Shown piece after piece: positions 16,423-24,417 of a stretch of DNA of 56,980 nucleotides. How positions within the stretch are numbered: the stretch's first letter is position 1; the number at the start of each line of letters is the position of its first letter. This DNA is from Bacteroidales bacterium (lineage in GTDB: Bacteria; Bacteroidota; Bacteroidia; Bacteroidales; JAQUTK01), in the NCBI GenBank assembly GCA_028709785.1, contig JAQUTK010000024.1, positions 1 through 56,980 on the forward strand. Direction: 5' to 3'. The notes under the pieces were generated by a model. It had not been told where the DNA came from. It did not search any database and worked only from the letters and a program-made list of their open reading frames with translations. The position numbers and the translations under genes were made by a program.

Positions 16423-17088
16423 ATGACACGAGAAAAAATGGTTTTATTAGTGACAGTGTTGACTCTCACCACTGTTTTCGGACAGAATAAGAAAGAGGTT
16501 TGTGACTGTCCGAAAACACAGTATGCAGGTACGAAAGCTGACACAACTTTTCGCCTTTCCAACGGCAAGAAAATTGCTTTATGTGGCACAAGGAATCCGG
16601 CAAGTAAGCCTGCGACCTATTCCGAATTTGTTCTTGCTGTTTGCGGTCAGGACTCCATTATAGACTTTTGGAACGCTTCATTGACTTGCCGGCTGAAAGT
16701 GAATAAAGATACACTGCTTGTGAACCGGCTTCAAAACCTGCCGATCGGAGAGGGCTTCAAATCGAAGGAGACTGTTTGGTCGACAGACAAGATTTATTTC
16801 AGTGGACAGAAAGCCGAAAAAAAACTCGTCGTTAACAGAAACATACGGAAATACACCAAAGCCACCATTCAGACTGTTTTGAAATCATACGAAACAGCAA
16901 AGCCCGGTATCGATGAAAGTAAAATGGTACTGGCTAACCGATTGTTTGTTGCCGCAATCTCCGGCGATATAAAAGCCAGAGAGTATTTCAAACAGTTTAA
17001 AACCAAGTTCGGCACTCTTGACGGAGCCTTCGCAGAGGAATACAACGACTTAACATCAATGCTGGCACTGTGGGATAAAGCAGAATAA
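16423..17088 (+). CDS. secreted protein of unknown function
   Basis: Begins with a signal peptide (MTREKMVLLVTVLTLTTVFG, then QNKKEVCDC). The mature part is about 200 residues and has four Cys, two of them as CDC just after the signal peptide and others in 'IALCGTRN' and 'LAVCGQD', suggesting disulfides in the periplasm. The last third is helical. No family recognised. It lies inside the longer duplicate block, between the GNAT gene and yccF copy 2. Confidence 0.6.
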   Translation: MTREKMVLLVTVLTLTTVFGQNKKEVCDCPKTQYAGTKADTTFRLSNGKKIALCGTRNPASKPATYSEFVLAVCGQDSIIDFWNASLTCRLKVNKDTLLVNRLQNLPIGEGFKSKETVWSTDKIYFSGQKAEKKLVVNRNIRKYTKATIQTVLKSYETAKPGIDESKMVLANRLFVAAISGDIKAREYFKQFKTKFGTLDGAFAEEYNDLTSMLALWDKAE

Positions 17089-17244
17089 TTCTGCGGTATA
17101 TCAGAGTATGGGGTTTGGAAGCATACTTCTTGATAGATTAGTAAGCAACTGTTGCGAGAATAATGAGGGATTCAAAAACGATAAGTTCTAAAGATCAGAT
17201 ATCAATCAGAATGGAATCAGAAAAAGTCATTATTTAAAGAAAAA

Positions 17245-17619
17245 ATGAAACTACTCGGAAATATTATTTGGCTGCTCTTCGGCGGAATTTTTATTGCTAC
17301 CGAATATGTAGTATCGAGTTTAGCCCTGATGGTAACCATTGTGGGTATTCCTTTCGCTCTTCAAACCTTGAAACTTGCCGTGCTTGCTTTGTGGCCTTTT
17401 GGCAGCATCGTTAGACCTTCAGCAGGCAACCCCGGCTGCCTTTCAACGATTATGAACGTGATATGGTTCTTTATAGGTGGCATTTGGATCGCATTGACGC
17501 ATTTCGCCTTCGGCATTTTGTTTGCTATAACCATTATTGGATTACCATTTGCCATGCAGCATTTTAAACTAGCCGGACTGGCGCTAACTCCTTTTGGACG
17601 AGAAATTATTTCAAAATAA
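17245..17619 (+). CDS. yccF: YccF-domain inner-membrane protein, copy 2
   Basis: Near-identical to copy 1 at 12562 (119 of 124 residues; changes at positions such as I11L and A19T are conservative). The same two YccF units and membrane segments are present. The stop codon touches the ATG of the glutamine amidotransferase gene (TAAATG), so the two are likely translated together; in copy 1 this partner gene is missing. Confidence 0.88.
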   Translation: MKLLGNIIWLLFGGIFIATEYVVSSLALMVTIVGIPFALQTLKLAVLALWPFGSIVRPSAGNPGCLSTIMNVIWFFIGGIWIALTHFAFGILFAITIIGLPFAMQHFKLAGLALTPFGREIISK

Positions 17620-18360
17620 ATGAAGAACATCACTATGCACATTCATTTTATACAACATGAGATTTTTGAGTCTCCGGGCGCCATTTTAGTATGGGCGGAA
17701 AAGAAAGGTTATGATGTTACTTTTTCCAAGGTGTATGAGTATCAACCATTGCCTGACTTGGTTGATGATATTGATCTGCTTATCGTGATAGGAGGGCCAC
17801 AGAGTCCTGATACGACTTTGATAGAGTGTCCTCATTTTAATGCGGAAGCAGAAATTGCAATCATACAAAAATGTATTCAAGCAAAGAAAGCAGTAGTAGG
17901 TATTTGTTTGGGAGCTCAGCTTATTGGTAATGCTTTGGGTGCCGGATATGAGCATAGCCCAGAAAAAGAGATCGGTGTATGGCCGATACAACTGACGAAT
18001 GAAGGCGCTCAGGATGAGAAGCTGAAACATTTTGCTTCCTCTTTGCCGGTAGGACATTGGCATAGTGATATGCCGGGAGTAACTGCGGGGAGTAAGATAT
18101 TGGCTATCAGTGAAGGATGTCCCCGACAAATTATAGCTTATTCTGATTTAGTTTATGGGTTTCAATGTCATCTGGAATTAACGACTGAAGTGGTGGAGTT
18201 GTTGATTGCAAATGACGAAGAGGTACTGCTCAACAATACCAAACATCGTTTTATTCAAAAACCGGATGAGATTCGCGCGTTTAATTTCACTGAAATGAAT
18301 GAGGTGTTATTCCGGTTTTTAGATAAACTCGTCGCTGAAAAAAAGTCCTGCAATAAGTGA
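17620..18360 (+). CDS. class I glutamine amidotransferase-like protein
   Basis: Single-domain GATase1 of the GMP-synthase-like group. The nucleophile elbow is GICLGAQL with C96; 'LLIVIGGPQSPD' is the oxyanion region, and the C-terminal 'GFQCHLELT' supplies the His and Glu of the triad. Stand-alone members act as peptidases or hydrolyse gamma-glutamyl compounds; the substrate is not known. ATG 17620 directly follows the yccF stop; the ATG at 17635 (MHIHFIQHEIFES) agrees better with the usual family start and could be the real one. Confidence 0.85.
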   Translation: MKNITMHIHFIQHEIFESPGAILVWAEKKGYDVTFSKVYEYQPLPDLVDDIDLLIVIGGPQSPDTTLIECPHFNAEAEIAIIQKCIQAKKAVVGICLGAQLIGNALGAGYEHSPEKEIGVWPIQLTNEGAQDEKLKHFASSLPVGHWHSDMPGVTAGSKILAISEGCPRQIIAYSDLVYGFQCHLELTTEVVELLIANDEEVLLNNTKHRFIQKPDEIRAFNFTEMNEVLFRFLDKLVAEKKSCNK

Positions 18361-18372
18361 ATATTGCAGGAC
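18338..18372 (-). terminator. intrinsic terminator of the tRNA-Ser unit
   Basis: gtcctgcaat (18345-18354) and attgcaggac (18363-18372) form a 10-bp stem with an 8-base loop; on the minus strand it is followed by seven T. It overlaps the stop codon of the plus-strand amidotransferase and may also slow transcription from that side. Confidence 0.85.
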
Positions 18373-18400
18373 CTGATTTGAGTCAGTAACAGACTCTGGG

Positions 18401-18487
18401 CGGAAGCGAGGAGATTCGAACTCCTGGTACCCTTACGAGTACGTCAGTTTAGCAAACTGGTGGTTTCAGCCACTCACCCACACTTCC
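18401..18487 (-). tRNA. tRNA-Ser (anticodon GCU)
   Basis: On the minus strand the 7-bp acceptor stem pairs ggaagtg with cgcttcc, the discriminator is G, and the sequence ggttcga-type T loop appears as gagttcgaatctc. The anticodon loop reads ttgctaa, giving GCU, which decodes AGC and AGU. A long variable arm (tacgtactcgtaagggta region) marks a class II tRNA, as expected for Ser. CCA is not encoded. Confidence 0.95.
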
Positions 18488-18520
18488 GTGATCTGTGACA
18501 TCTCATTTGATTTGCGGGTG

Positions 18521-18552
18521 CAAATGTAGATAAGAGTTTGATATTATACAAA
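18521..18552 (-). promoter_or_regulatory. promoter of tRNA-Ser
   Basis: On the minus strand TTTG (18552-18549), 20 bases, then TACATTTG (18528-18521): an exact match to the Bacteroidetes -33/-7 pattern, about 34 bases before the tRNA. Confidence 0.65.
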
Positions 18553-18580
18553 TAATTATCGCACTTTTATTCAAAAATAG

Positions 18581-18588
18581 TACCTTTG
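18581..18588 (+). promoter_or_regulatory. -7 element of mltG
   Basis: TACCTTTG followed by CGACC matches TAnnTTTG, 31 bases before the mltG ATG. No clear TTTG at the -33 distance. Confidence 0.4.
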
Positions 18589-18619
18589 CGACCTCAAATT
18601 AACACTTTACGAAAAGGGT

Positions 18620-19666
18620 ATGAAACGCTTTAAGGGACGTAGTAAGTTCATTATCATAGTAATGACCTCTGTTTTTGCTGTTCTTGCTTTTGTGACAATC
18701 TATCTGGTGGGAAGCGTGTATAAACCGGCTTTTTCTCCTGAACGAGGCGGCAAACTCTATATATCGGTTAATGATGATTATGCTTCCGTGATTGGAAAGA
18801 TTGATTCCATCGGCCGTCCGGCTTCGATGTTTCTCTTTAACAAACTCGCTTTGTGGTTTCATTATGATAAAAAGATCAAGACAGGATGCTATAATCTGGA
18901 GGGTGAAAGCGTCATTTCTCTGATTCGTAATTTGACACGCGGCAGACAAACGCCGGTGAAGTTTGTTTTTAATTCTATCCGTACGAAAGAAGATCTTGCC
19001 GAACGTGTCTCTCATCAGTTGATGATCGATTCTGCTGCTTTTGTCCGGGCACTCAATGATTCTCTGCTCTGTGATTCAATCGGTTTTAATAAGGAAACAA
19101 TCACCGCCATGTTTATACCCAACACGTATGAGATGTATTGGGATGTTTCGATCGAAGGTTTGTTGAAGAAAATGCACAAGGAGTATAACCTGTTTTGGGA
19201 TGAAAGCAAGAAACAGACTGCTGTCAAGGTCGGACTGACTCCCATCGAAGTAAGTATCCTGGCTTCGATTGTCGAAGAGGAGACGAAAGAACCGGAGGAT
19301 CAGAAGATGGTTGCCGGACTTTATCTCAACCGTCTCAAGACAGGAATGCCCTTGCAGGCTGATCCTACCATCCGCTTTGCGTTGAATGACTTTACCATCA
19401 AACGGGTGGCAAGAGGTCAACTGGATGTACAGTCTCCCTACAATACTTATGTGCATACAGGGCTTCCTCCCGGACCCATTTCGATGCCTTCTATCAAAGC
19501 GCTACAGTCTGTACTCCACTATACGCCGCATGATTACCTGTATATGTGTGCCAAAGAGGATTTCTCCGGAAGACATAATTTTGCCAAAACGTTTAGTGAG
19601 CATTCTCAAAATGCACTTCGTTACCGCCAGGCGTTAAACAAACGAGGGATTGCTGTGCCTAAATGA
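18620..19666 (+). CDS. mltG: endolytic murein transglycosylase MltG
   Basis: Cuts nascent peptidoglycan strands and so sets glycan chain length; anchored in the inner membrane by one N-terminal helix (residues about 10-32). The YceG-like domain is clear: 'ASIVEEETKEPEDQKMVAGL' with the catalytic Glu (E219 in V-E-E-E), 'GMPLQADPTIRFAL', 'SPYNTYVHTGLPPGPISMPS' and the end 'DFSGRHNFAKTFSEH'. 348 residues is typical. It stands alone between tRNA-Ser (divergent) and iorA. Confidence 0.95.
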   Translation: MKRFKGRSKFIIIVMTSVFAVLAFVTIYLVGSVYKPAFSPERGGKLYISVNDDYASVIGKIDSIGRPASMFLFNKLALWFHYDKKIKTGCYNLEGESVISLIRNLTRGRQTPVKFVFNSIRTKEDLAERVSHQLMIDSAAFVRALNDSLLCDSIGFNKETITAMFIPNTYEMYWDVSIEGLLKKMHKEYNLFWDESKKQTAVKVGLTPIEVSILASIVEEETKEPEDQKMVAGLYLNRLKTGMPLQADPTIRFALNDFTIKRVARGQLDVQSPYNTYVHTGLPPGPISMPSIKALQSVLHYTPHDYLYMCAKEDFSGRHNFAKTFSEHSQNALRYRQALNKRGIAVPK

Positions 19667-19750
19667 ATCTGATTGGAAGAAAAGAGTGTCAATAAGTCGA
19701 TAGCACTCTTAAAGAGTCTCATTTTTAAACGGACGGCTCTGTTTTCAGGA

Positions 19751-19758
19751 TATTTTTG
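19751..19758 (+). promoter_or_regulatory. -7 element of the iorA operon
   Basis: TATTTTTG followed by CG matches TAnnTTTG, 66 bases before the iorA ATG. A TTTT run lies about 24 bases upstream in place of a good TTTG. Confidence 0.4.
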
Positions 19759-19823
19759 CGTAAGTTTGTAGCGTATTTAAAAAAAGAATAAGTTCAATCA
19801 GTATATAACTATTGCATAGGATA

Positions 19824-21422
19824 ATGAGTAAACAACTATTATTAGGGGATGAAGCTATAGCTCAGGCGGCGATTGACGCCGGTCTTTCGGGTGTTTATGC
19901 GTACCCCGGTACTCCGTCAACAGAGATTACCGAATACATACAAGCTTCTGCGGAAGCAAAAGAACGGAACATTCACAGCCGTTGGTGTACCAATGAAAAG
20001 ACAGCGATGGAAGCTGCTTTGGGTATGTCGTTTGTAGGGAAACGCGCGCTGGTATGTATGAAGCATGTGGGGATGAATGTCTGTGCCGATGCTTTTGTCA
20101 ATGCCGGTATGACGGGTGTGAACGGCGGACTGGTCGTGCTGGCTGCAGATGATCCATCGATGCACTCGTCTCAAAACGAACAGGATTCCCGTTTCTATGG
20201 AAAGTTTGCTATGATCCCTATCTTTGAACCATCCAGTCAGCAAGAGGCGTATGACATGATGTACGATGCTTTTGAGTTTTCAGAACGGATGGGCGAACCG
20301 GTTTTGCTGCGTGTGGTTACCCGTCTGGCACATTCTCGTGCCGGTGTGGTACGGAAAGCGATGAAGCCTCAGAATGAAATCTCTTTTCCGAAAGATCCGA
20401 AGCAGTTTATCTTGCTACCCGCTAACGCACGTGTTCGTAACCGGAATCTGATTGAAGCTCAGAAAACCTTTATTGCAGAGTCGGCTTCTTCTACTTATAA
20501 TAAGTTTGCCGAAGGAAGTGATAAGTCGTTGGGTGTGATTGCCTGTGGTATCGGATATAACTATCTGATGGAAAACTTCCGTGAGGGTATTCCTTATCCG
20601 GTGTTGAAGATCTCTCAATATCCCCTGCCTGTGGATCAGATCCGTGCCATGGCTGCTGCTTGTGACGCACTGCTTGTGATTGAAGACGGACAGCCTTTTG
20701 TAGAGGAACAACTGACCGGTCTTCTGGAACCTTCCGTAAAGATTAAAGGTCGTCTGGATGGCACGCTGCCACGCGACGGGGAGTTGACTCCTGATAATGT
20801 GGGTCTCGCTTTTGGTTTCAAATCCAAATCAACGTTCACCATTCCTTCTGTCGTTCAAATGCGTCCGCCGGCACTCTGTCAGGGATGCAGTCACCGTGAT
20901 GTCTATGAGGCATTAAATGAAGTGGTACGTGAATATGCCGATTATAAAGTATTCAGTGATATCGGATGTTATACGCTGGGTGCGATGGCTCCTTTCCGGG
21001 CGATTCATTCGTGCGTGGATATGGGTGCGTCGATCACCATGGCTAAGGGTGCTGCCGATGGTGGTTTGTTTCCTTCCGTGGCTGTGATCGGTGATTCTAC
21101 CTTTACCCATTCCGGAATGACGGGTTTGTTGGATTGTATCAATGAGAAGTCGAATGTGCTGATCATTATTTCAGACAATGAGACAACAGCCATGACGGGC
21201 GGACAAGATTCTGCGGGCACCGGAAAGATTGAATCCATCTGTTTGGGTCTGGGTGTCGAACCGGAACATTTGCGTGTGATTATTCCTTTGAAGAAGAACT
21301 ATGAGGAGATGAAATCTATGATTCGTGAAGAGATCAATTACAACGGGGTATCCGTAATTGTGCCTCGAAGAGAATGTATTCAGACAGCTGCAAAGCATAA
21401 AAAGCAGGCTGCGAAACAGTAA
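19824..21422 (+). CDS. iorA: indolepyruvate:ferredoxin oxidoreductase alpha subunit, without ferredoxin domain
   Basis: With IorB it oxidises aryl pyruvates such as indolepyruvate to aryl-acetyl-CoA, or runs in reverse to make aromatic amino acids from aryl acids; uses thiamine diphosphate. N-terminal pyrimidine-binding domain begins 'LLLGDEAIAQAAIDAG' with 'YAYPGTPSTEI'. The C-terminal TPP-binding domain holds 'CQGCSHRDVYEAL', 'DIGCYTLGAM' and the GDS...N motif ('GDSTFTHSGMTGLL' to 'SDNETTAMTGGQD'). The protein stops at 532 residues, right after this domain, so the two C-terminal [4Fe-4S] clusters of archaeal IorA are missing. The real start is ATG 19824 (MSKQLLL); a TTG four codons upstream is less likely. 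iorB follows after 13 bases. Confidence 0.93.
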   Translation: MSKQLLLGDEAIAQAAIDAGLSGVYAYPGTPSTEITEYIQASAEAKERNIHSRWCTNEKTAMEAALGMSFVGKRALVCMKHVGMNVCADAFVNAGMTGVNGGLVVLAADDPSMHSSQNEQDSRFYGKFAMIPIFEPSSQQEAYDMMYDAFEFSERMGEPVLLRVVTRLAHSRAGVVRKAMKPQNEISFPKDPKQFILLPANARVRNRNLIEAQKTFIAESASSTYNKFAEGSDKSLGVIACGIGYNYLMENFREGIPYPVLKISQYPLPVDQIRAMAAACDALLVIEDGQPFVEEQLTGLLEPSVKIKGRLDGTLPRDGELTPDNVGLAFGFKSKSTFTIPSVVQMRPPALCQGCSHRDVYEALNEVVREYADYKVFSDIGCYTLGAMAPFRAIHSCVDMGASITMAKGAADGGLFPSVAVIGDSTFTHSGMTGLLDCINEKSNVLIIISDNETTAMTGGQDSAGTGKIESICLGLGVEPEHLRVIIPLKKNYEEMKSMIREEINYNGVSVIVPRRECIQTAAKHKKQAAKQ

Positions 21423-21435
21423 AAAAAGAGAAGTG

Positions 21436-22020
21436 ATGAAGATAGATATTATATTGTGTGGAGTGGGAGGACAGGGTATCTTGTCTATTGCTTCGGTTAT
21501 CGCTGAGGCTGCCCTGAAAAATGGTTTGTACATGAAACAGGCCGAAGTACACGGAATGAGTCAGCGTGGAGGGGATGTGCAATCCAATCTCCGTATTTCC
21601 GACAAACCGATTTATTCCGATCTGATTCCCAAAGGAGAGGCTGACGTGGTCATCTCTTTGGAACCGATGGAGGCTTTGCGCTATTTGCCGTATCTTTCCA
21701 AGGAGGGGACCATCGTGACAAACAGTGCGACTTTTGAAAATATTCCCGATTATCCTCAGAAAGAGGAGATCCTCAGCCAGATTGAGAAGATGCCCAGCAA
21801 GGTGATTTTTGATGTGGATCAGGTAGCCAAAGAGGTTGCTTCTGCCCGTGCGGCAAACATTGTACTTTTGGGTGCTTCTATTCCATTTCTCGGAGGTATT
21901 TCTTACGACATGGTGCAACAGGGTATCCGCGATATCTTTGGACGTAAAGGAGAAGCTGTTGTTGAAATGAATCTGAAGGCATTGGCTGCCGGAAAAGCGG
22001 TAGCGGATGGAATGAAGTAA
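21436..22020 (+). CDS. iorB: indolepyruvate:ferredoxin oxidoreductase beta subunit
   Basis: Gamma-type domain of 2-oxoacid:ferredoxin oxidoreductases. The opening 'MKIDIILCGVGGQGILSIAS' and the conserved 'QAEVHGMSQRGGDVQSNLRI' are diagnostic; 'VVISLEPMEALRYL' follows. 194 residues is the family length. Forms the complex with IorA directly upstream. A longer in-frame start inside iorA is possible but the ATG at 21436 has a purine-rich lead (aaaaaaagagaag) and fits homologues. Confidence 0.95.
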   Translation: MKIDIILCGVGGQGILSIASVIAEAALKNGLYMKQAEVHGMSQRGGDVQSNLRISDKPIYSDLIPKGEADVVISLEPMEALRYLPYLSKEGTIVTNSATFENIPDYPQKEEILSQIEKMPSKVIFDVDQVAKEVASARAANIVLLGASIPFLGGISYDMVQQGIRDIFGRKGEAVVEMNLKALAAGKAVADGMK

Positions 22021-22031
22021 AAGTGACAGAT

Positions 22032-22610
22032 ATGTTCAAAGCTCTGATTGAAAGATTGATGCTGATTACCTTCACACCGGCAAAAGCCTGGCTGGAGATA
22101 ATCAAGGAAAACCCTAAAGAAACGGATGTACGTAACAATTATGTCTTTCCGTTTATGGGGTTGATTGCCTTTGCCTCATTTCTGGGAGCTATGATTTTCG
22201 GCGAAGAAGACACCTTTAATCTGAATGTGCAACATGCGGTGATTAAGAGTTGTGTTACTTTCGTGTCACTGTTTGCCGGATTCTTCCTTGCCTCTTTCGT
22301 GTTAAACGAGATTGTCGAGAAATTCAAACTGGAGAAGAATCTGCAACACTCACAGATCTTTGTGGGGTATGCTTCCAGCATTCTCTATGCCATTGATCTG
22401 GTGCTTGAGTTGCAGCTTATTCCGGAATTCTTCTTCCTTCAGATCTTTATCTTTTACACGGTTTATGTGATATGGGAGTCTGTCGGCATCTACTATTCGG
22501 TGGTTGAAGAACGTCGTGTGTTGTTTGTTGCAGTTACCTCACTGATTGTTCTTGCTGCTCCTTCGTTGATTGAGGTAGCGCTCAAATATCTTCTCCCCGG
22601 AGTGTCTTGA
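22032..22610 (+). CDS. YIP1-like integral membrane protein
   Basis: 192 residues with about five hydrophobic helices: '[18 protein letters not shown]', '[18 protein letters not shown]', '[17 protein letters not shown]', '[18 protein letters not shown]' and '[19 protein letters not shown]'. The layout and the N-terminal '[14 protein letters not shown]' (a short helix of the type found before the first membrane span) fit the YIP1/DUF1282 family, whose role in bacteria is unknown. Sits between iorB and smpB in the same operon. ATG 22032 chosen over GTG 22023. Confidence 0.7.
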   Translation: MFKALIERLMLITFTPAKAWLEIIKENPKETDVRNNYVFPFMGLIAFASFLGAMIFGEEDTFNLNVQHAVIKSCVTFVSLFAGFFLASFVLNEIVEKFKLEKNLQHSQIFVGYASSILYAIDLVLELQLIPEFFFLQIFIFYTVYVIWESVGIYYSVVEERRVLFVAVTSLIVLAAPSLIEVALKYLLPGVS

Positions 22611-22629
22611 GAATAAAATATTGAAAGAA

Positions 22630-23082
22630 ATGAATCCCTCGGAAATCAATATAAGAAACAAACGTGCCTCCTTCGATTATGAATTGATGGATCAGTTTGT
22701 CGCAGGCATTGTGCTCACCGGTACCGAAATCAAATCAATACGGTTGGGCAAAGCCAGTCTGACAGACTCGTATTGTTTTCTGAACAAAGGCGAACTGTGG
22801 GTCAAGAACATGAATATCTCTGAGTATTTCTACGGCAACCTGAATAATCATGAGGCTCGCCGGGAGAGAAAACTGTTGCTGACCAAGAAGGAACTTCGCA
22901 AACTGGAGCGCCTGACGAAGGAGACCGGTTTCACGATTATTCCTACGCGTCTTTTTATCAATGAGAAAGGGTTGGCAAAGCTCGTCATTCATACCGCAAA
23001 GGGTAAGAAGGAATACGACAAACGTCAATCCATAAAGGAACGGGAAGACAATCGGGAGATGGATCGGATGTTTAAGAAATAA
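22630..23082 (+). CDS. smpB: SsrA-binding protein SmpB
   Basis: Binds tmRNA and brings it to stalled ribosomes in trans-translation. Typical OB-fold motifs: '[27 protein letters not shown]', '[10 protein letters not shown]', 'NINEYFYGN'-like '[25 protein letters not shown]', then the basic tail '[16 protein letters not shown]' that enters the mRNA channel. About 150 residues as expected. ATG 22630 is used; the track of a TTG three codons earlier is ignored. The tmRNA gene itself is not in this window. Confidence 0.97.
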   Translation: MNPSEINIRNKRASFDYELMDQFVAGIVLTGTEIKSIRLGKASLTDSYCFLNKGELWVKNMNISEYFYGNLNNHEARRERKLLLTKKELRKLERLTKETGFTIIPTRLFINEKGLAKLVIHTAKGKKEYDKRQSIKEREDNREMDRMFKK

Positions 23083-23090
23083 CACCATAG

Positions 23091-24275
23091 ATGAGCATGA
23101 AAACCAAACTCAAGGTATCCTTGTTGCCCCGCATCATTGTGGCTATTGTCTTGGGAATTTTGTTTGGTCATTTTCTTCCGGATTCTCTTGTTCGTCTCTT
23201 TGTCACCTTCAACGGACTGTTTAGCCAGTTTCTCAATTTTGTAATCCCATTAATCATTCTAGCACTGGTCGCTGTTGCCATTGCCGATATTGGCAAAGGG
23301 GCAGGGAAGATGTTGTTTTTTGTGACTGTATTGGCATATGTGACGACATTAATCAGTGGCTTCTTTTCATATGGTGTCAGTCAGACTTTCTTTCCATCCA
23401 TCATTGAGTCCACCGTGGCGCTGAATACGACCGATCTGGCTCCCGATCTTACTCCTTATTTTAGCGTTGCTATTCCACCGCTGATGGATGTGATGACAGC
23501 CTTATTCCTGTCATTTTTGTTGGGTCTGGGCATGGCGTCGATTGCCGGCGAACAGATGAAGAGTGTCTTTTATGAGTTTCAGCAAGTGGTGGTACTGACT
23601 ATCAAGTCGGTCATCATCCCTCTATTGCCGCTCTATATCATGGGTATCTTTATGAATATGACAGCCACCGGACAAGTTTATCGGGTGCTGACTGTTTTCG
23701 CTGGAATTATTGCCATCATCTTTGCCATGCATATTGCGATCTTGCTCTTTCAGTACACTCTTGCCGGAATTATTGCCCGAAAGAATCCTCTTGTTCTGTT
23801 GAAGAATATGATGCCTGCTTATTTTACCGCTTTGGGTACTCAATCCAGTGCCGCCACCATCCCCGTAACGTTGGCGCAAACCAAAAAGAATGGTGTGACA
23901 CCTGAGATTGCCGACTTTGTCATTCCTCTTTGTGCGACGATTCACCTTTCCGGAAGTACGCTGAAAATTGTAGCATGTGCCCTTGCGTTGATGCTCATGA
24001 AGGAGATTCCGTATGACTTTGAACTGATGGCTGGCTTCATCTGTATGCTGGCGATTGTCATGGTGGCTGCTCCCGGAGTGCCCGGTGGTGCGATTATGGC
24101 AGCGTTAGGCATTTTGCAATCTATCCTTGGCTTTGATGAATCGGCTATCGCGTTGATGATTGCACTTTATATTGCCATGGACAGTTTTGGTACTGCCTGT
24201 AATGTGACCGGCGACGGTGCACTTGCAGTTATTGTCGATACATGTAAAGGAAAAATCAAGTCCGTCTCTCTCTGA
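23091..24275 (+). CDS. dicarboxylate/amino acid:cation symporter (DAACS family)
   Basis: About eight membrane helices plus two re-entrant loops. Family marks: 'LLGLGMASIAGEQM', 'AYFTALGTQSSAATIPVTL' (the Ser-rich hairpin HP1), 'FVIPLCATIHLSGSTLKI' and the NMD-like region 'YIAMDSFGTACNVTGDGALAVIVD' (helix 8). These transporters bring in glutamate, aspartate, serine/threonine or C4-dicarboxylates with sodium or protons. Substrate cannot be told from the sequence. It closes the co-directional group that starts with iorA, 8 bases after smpB. Confidence 0.92.
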   Translation: MSMKTKLKVSLLPRIIVAIVLGILFGHFLPDSLVRLFVTFNGLFSQFLNFVIPLIILALVAVAIADIGKGAGKMLFFVTVLAYVTTLISGFFSYGVSQTFFPSIIESTVALNTTDLAPDLTPYFSVAIPPLMDVMTALFLSFLLGLGMASIAGEQMKSVFYEFQQVVVLTIKSVIIPLLPLYIMGIFMNMTATGQVYRVLTVFAGIIAIIFAMHIAILLFQYTLAGIIARKNPLVLLKNMMPAYFTALGTQSSAATIPVTLAQTKKNGVTPEIADFVIPLCATIHLSGSTLKIVACALALMLMKEIPYDFELMAGFICMLAIVMVAAPGVPGGAIMAALGILQSILGFDESAIALMIALYIAMDSFGTACNVTGDGALAVIVDTCKGKIKSVSL

Positions 24276-24336
24276 ACCAGGCAATGATCCAGACTCTTTT
24301 TAACCCTATCCTTATCGCTTTTTAATAAAAAAGTGC

Positions 24337-24344
24337 TTACTTTG
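24337..24344 (+). promoter_or_regulatory. possible -7 element before the sialidase gene
   Basis: TTACTTTG is one base off TAnnTTTG and is followed by CC; 73 bases before the ATG. Weak. Confidence 0.3.
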
Positions 24345-24417
24345 CCAATAATCTATGCAGCTGTTGTTCAAAAGAATGATTCATGCTGTATCTAAGCCAA
24401 ATAATAAAAGATAAAGA

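Larger units (their letters stand above)
15155..17619 (+). repeat. full-length partner of the 12401-12936 duplicate
   Basis: Its two ends match 12401-12525 and 12562-12936. It holds the complete GNAT gene, two secreted-protein genes and yccF copy 2. Confidence 0.75.

Noticed and set aside
18401..18487. tRNA-Ser as an integration site for the upstream locus
   Set aside because: No partial copy of the tRNA 3' end and no integrase was seen on either side.
21358..21435. Longer start for iorB inside iorA
   Set aside because: The extra 26 residues lie in another frame of the iorA end; family members start at MKIDIILCG.
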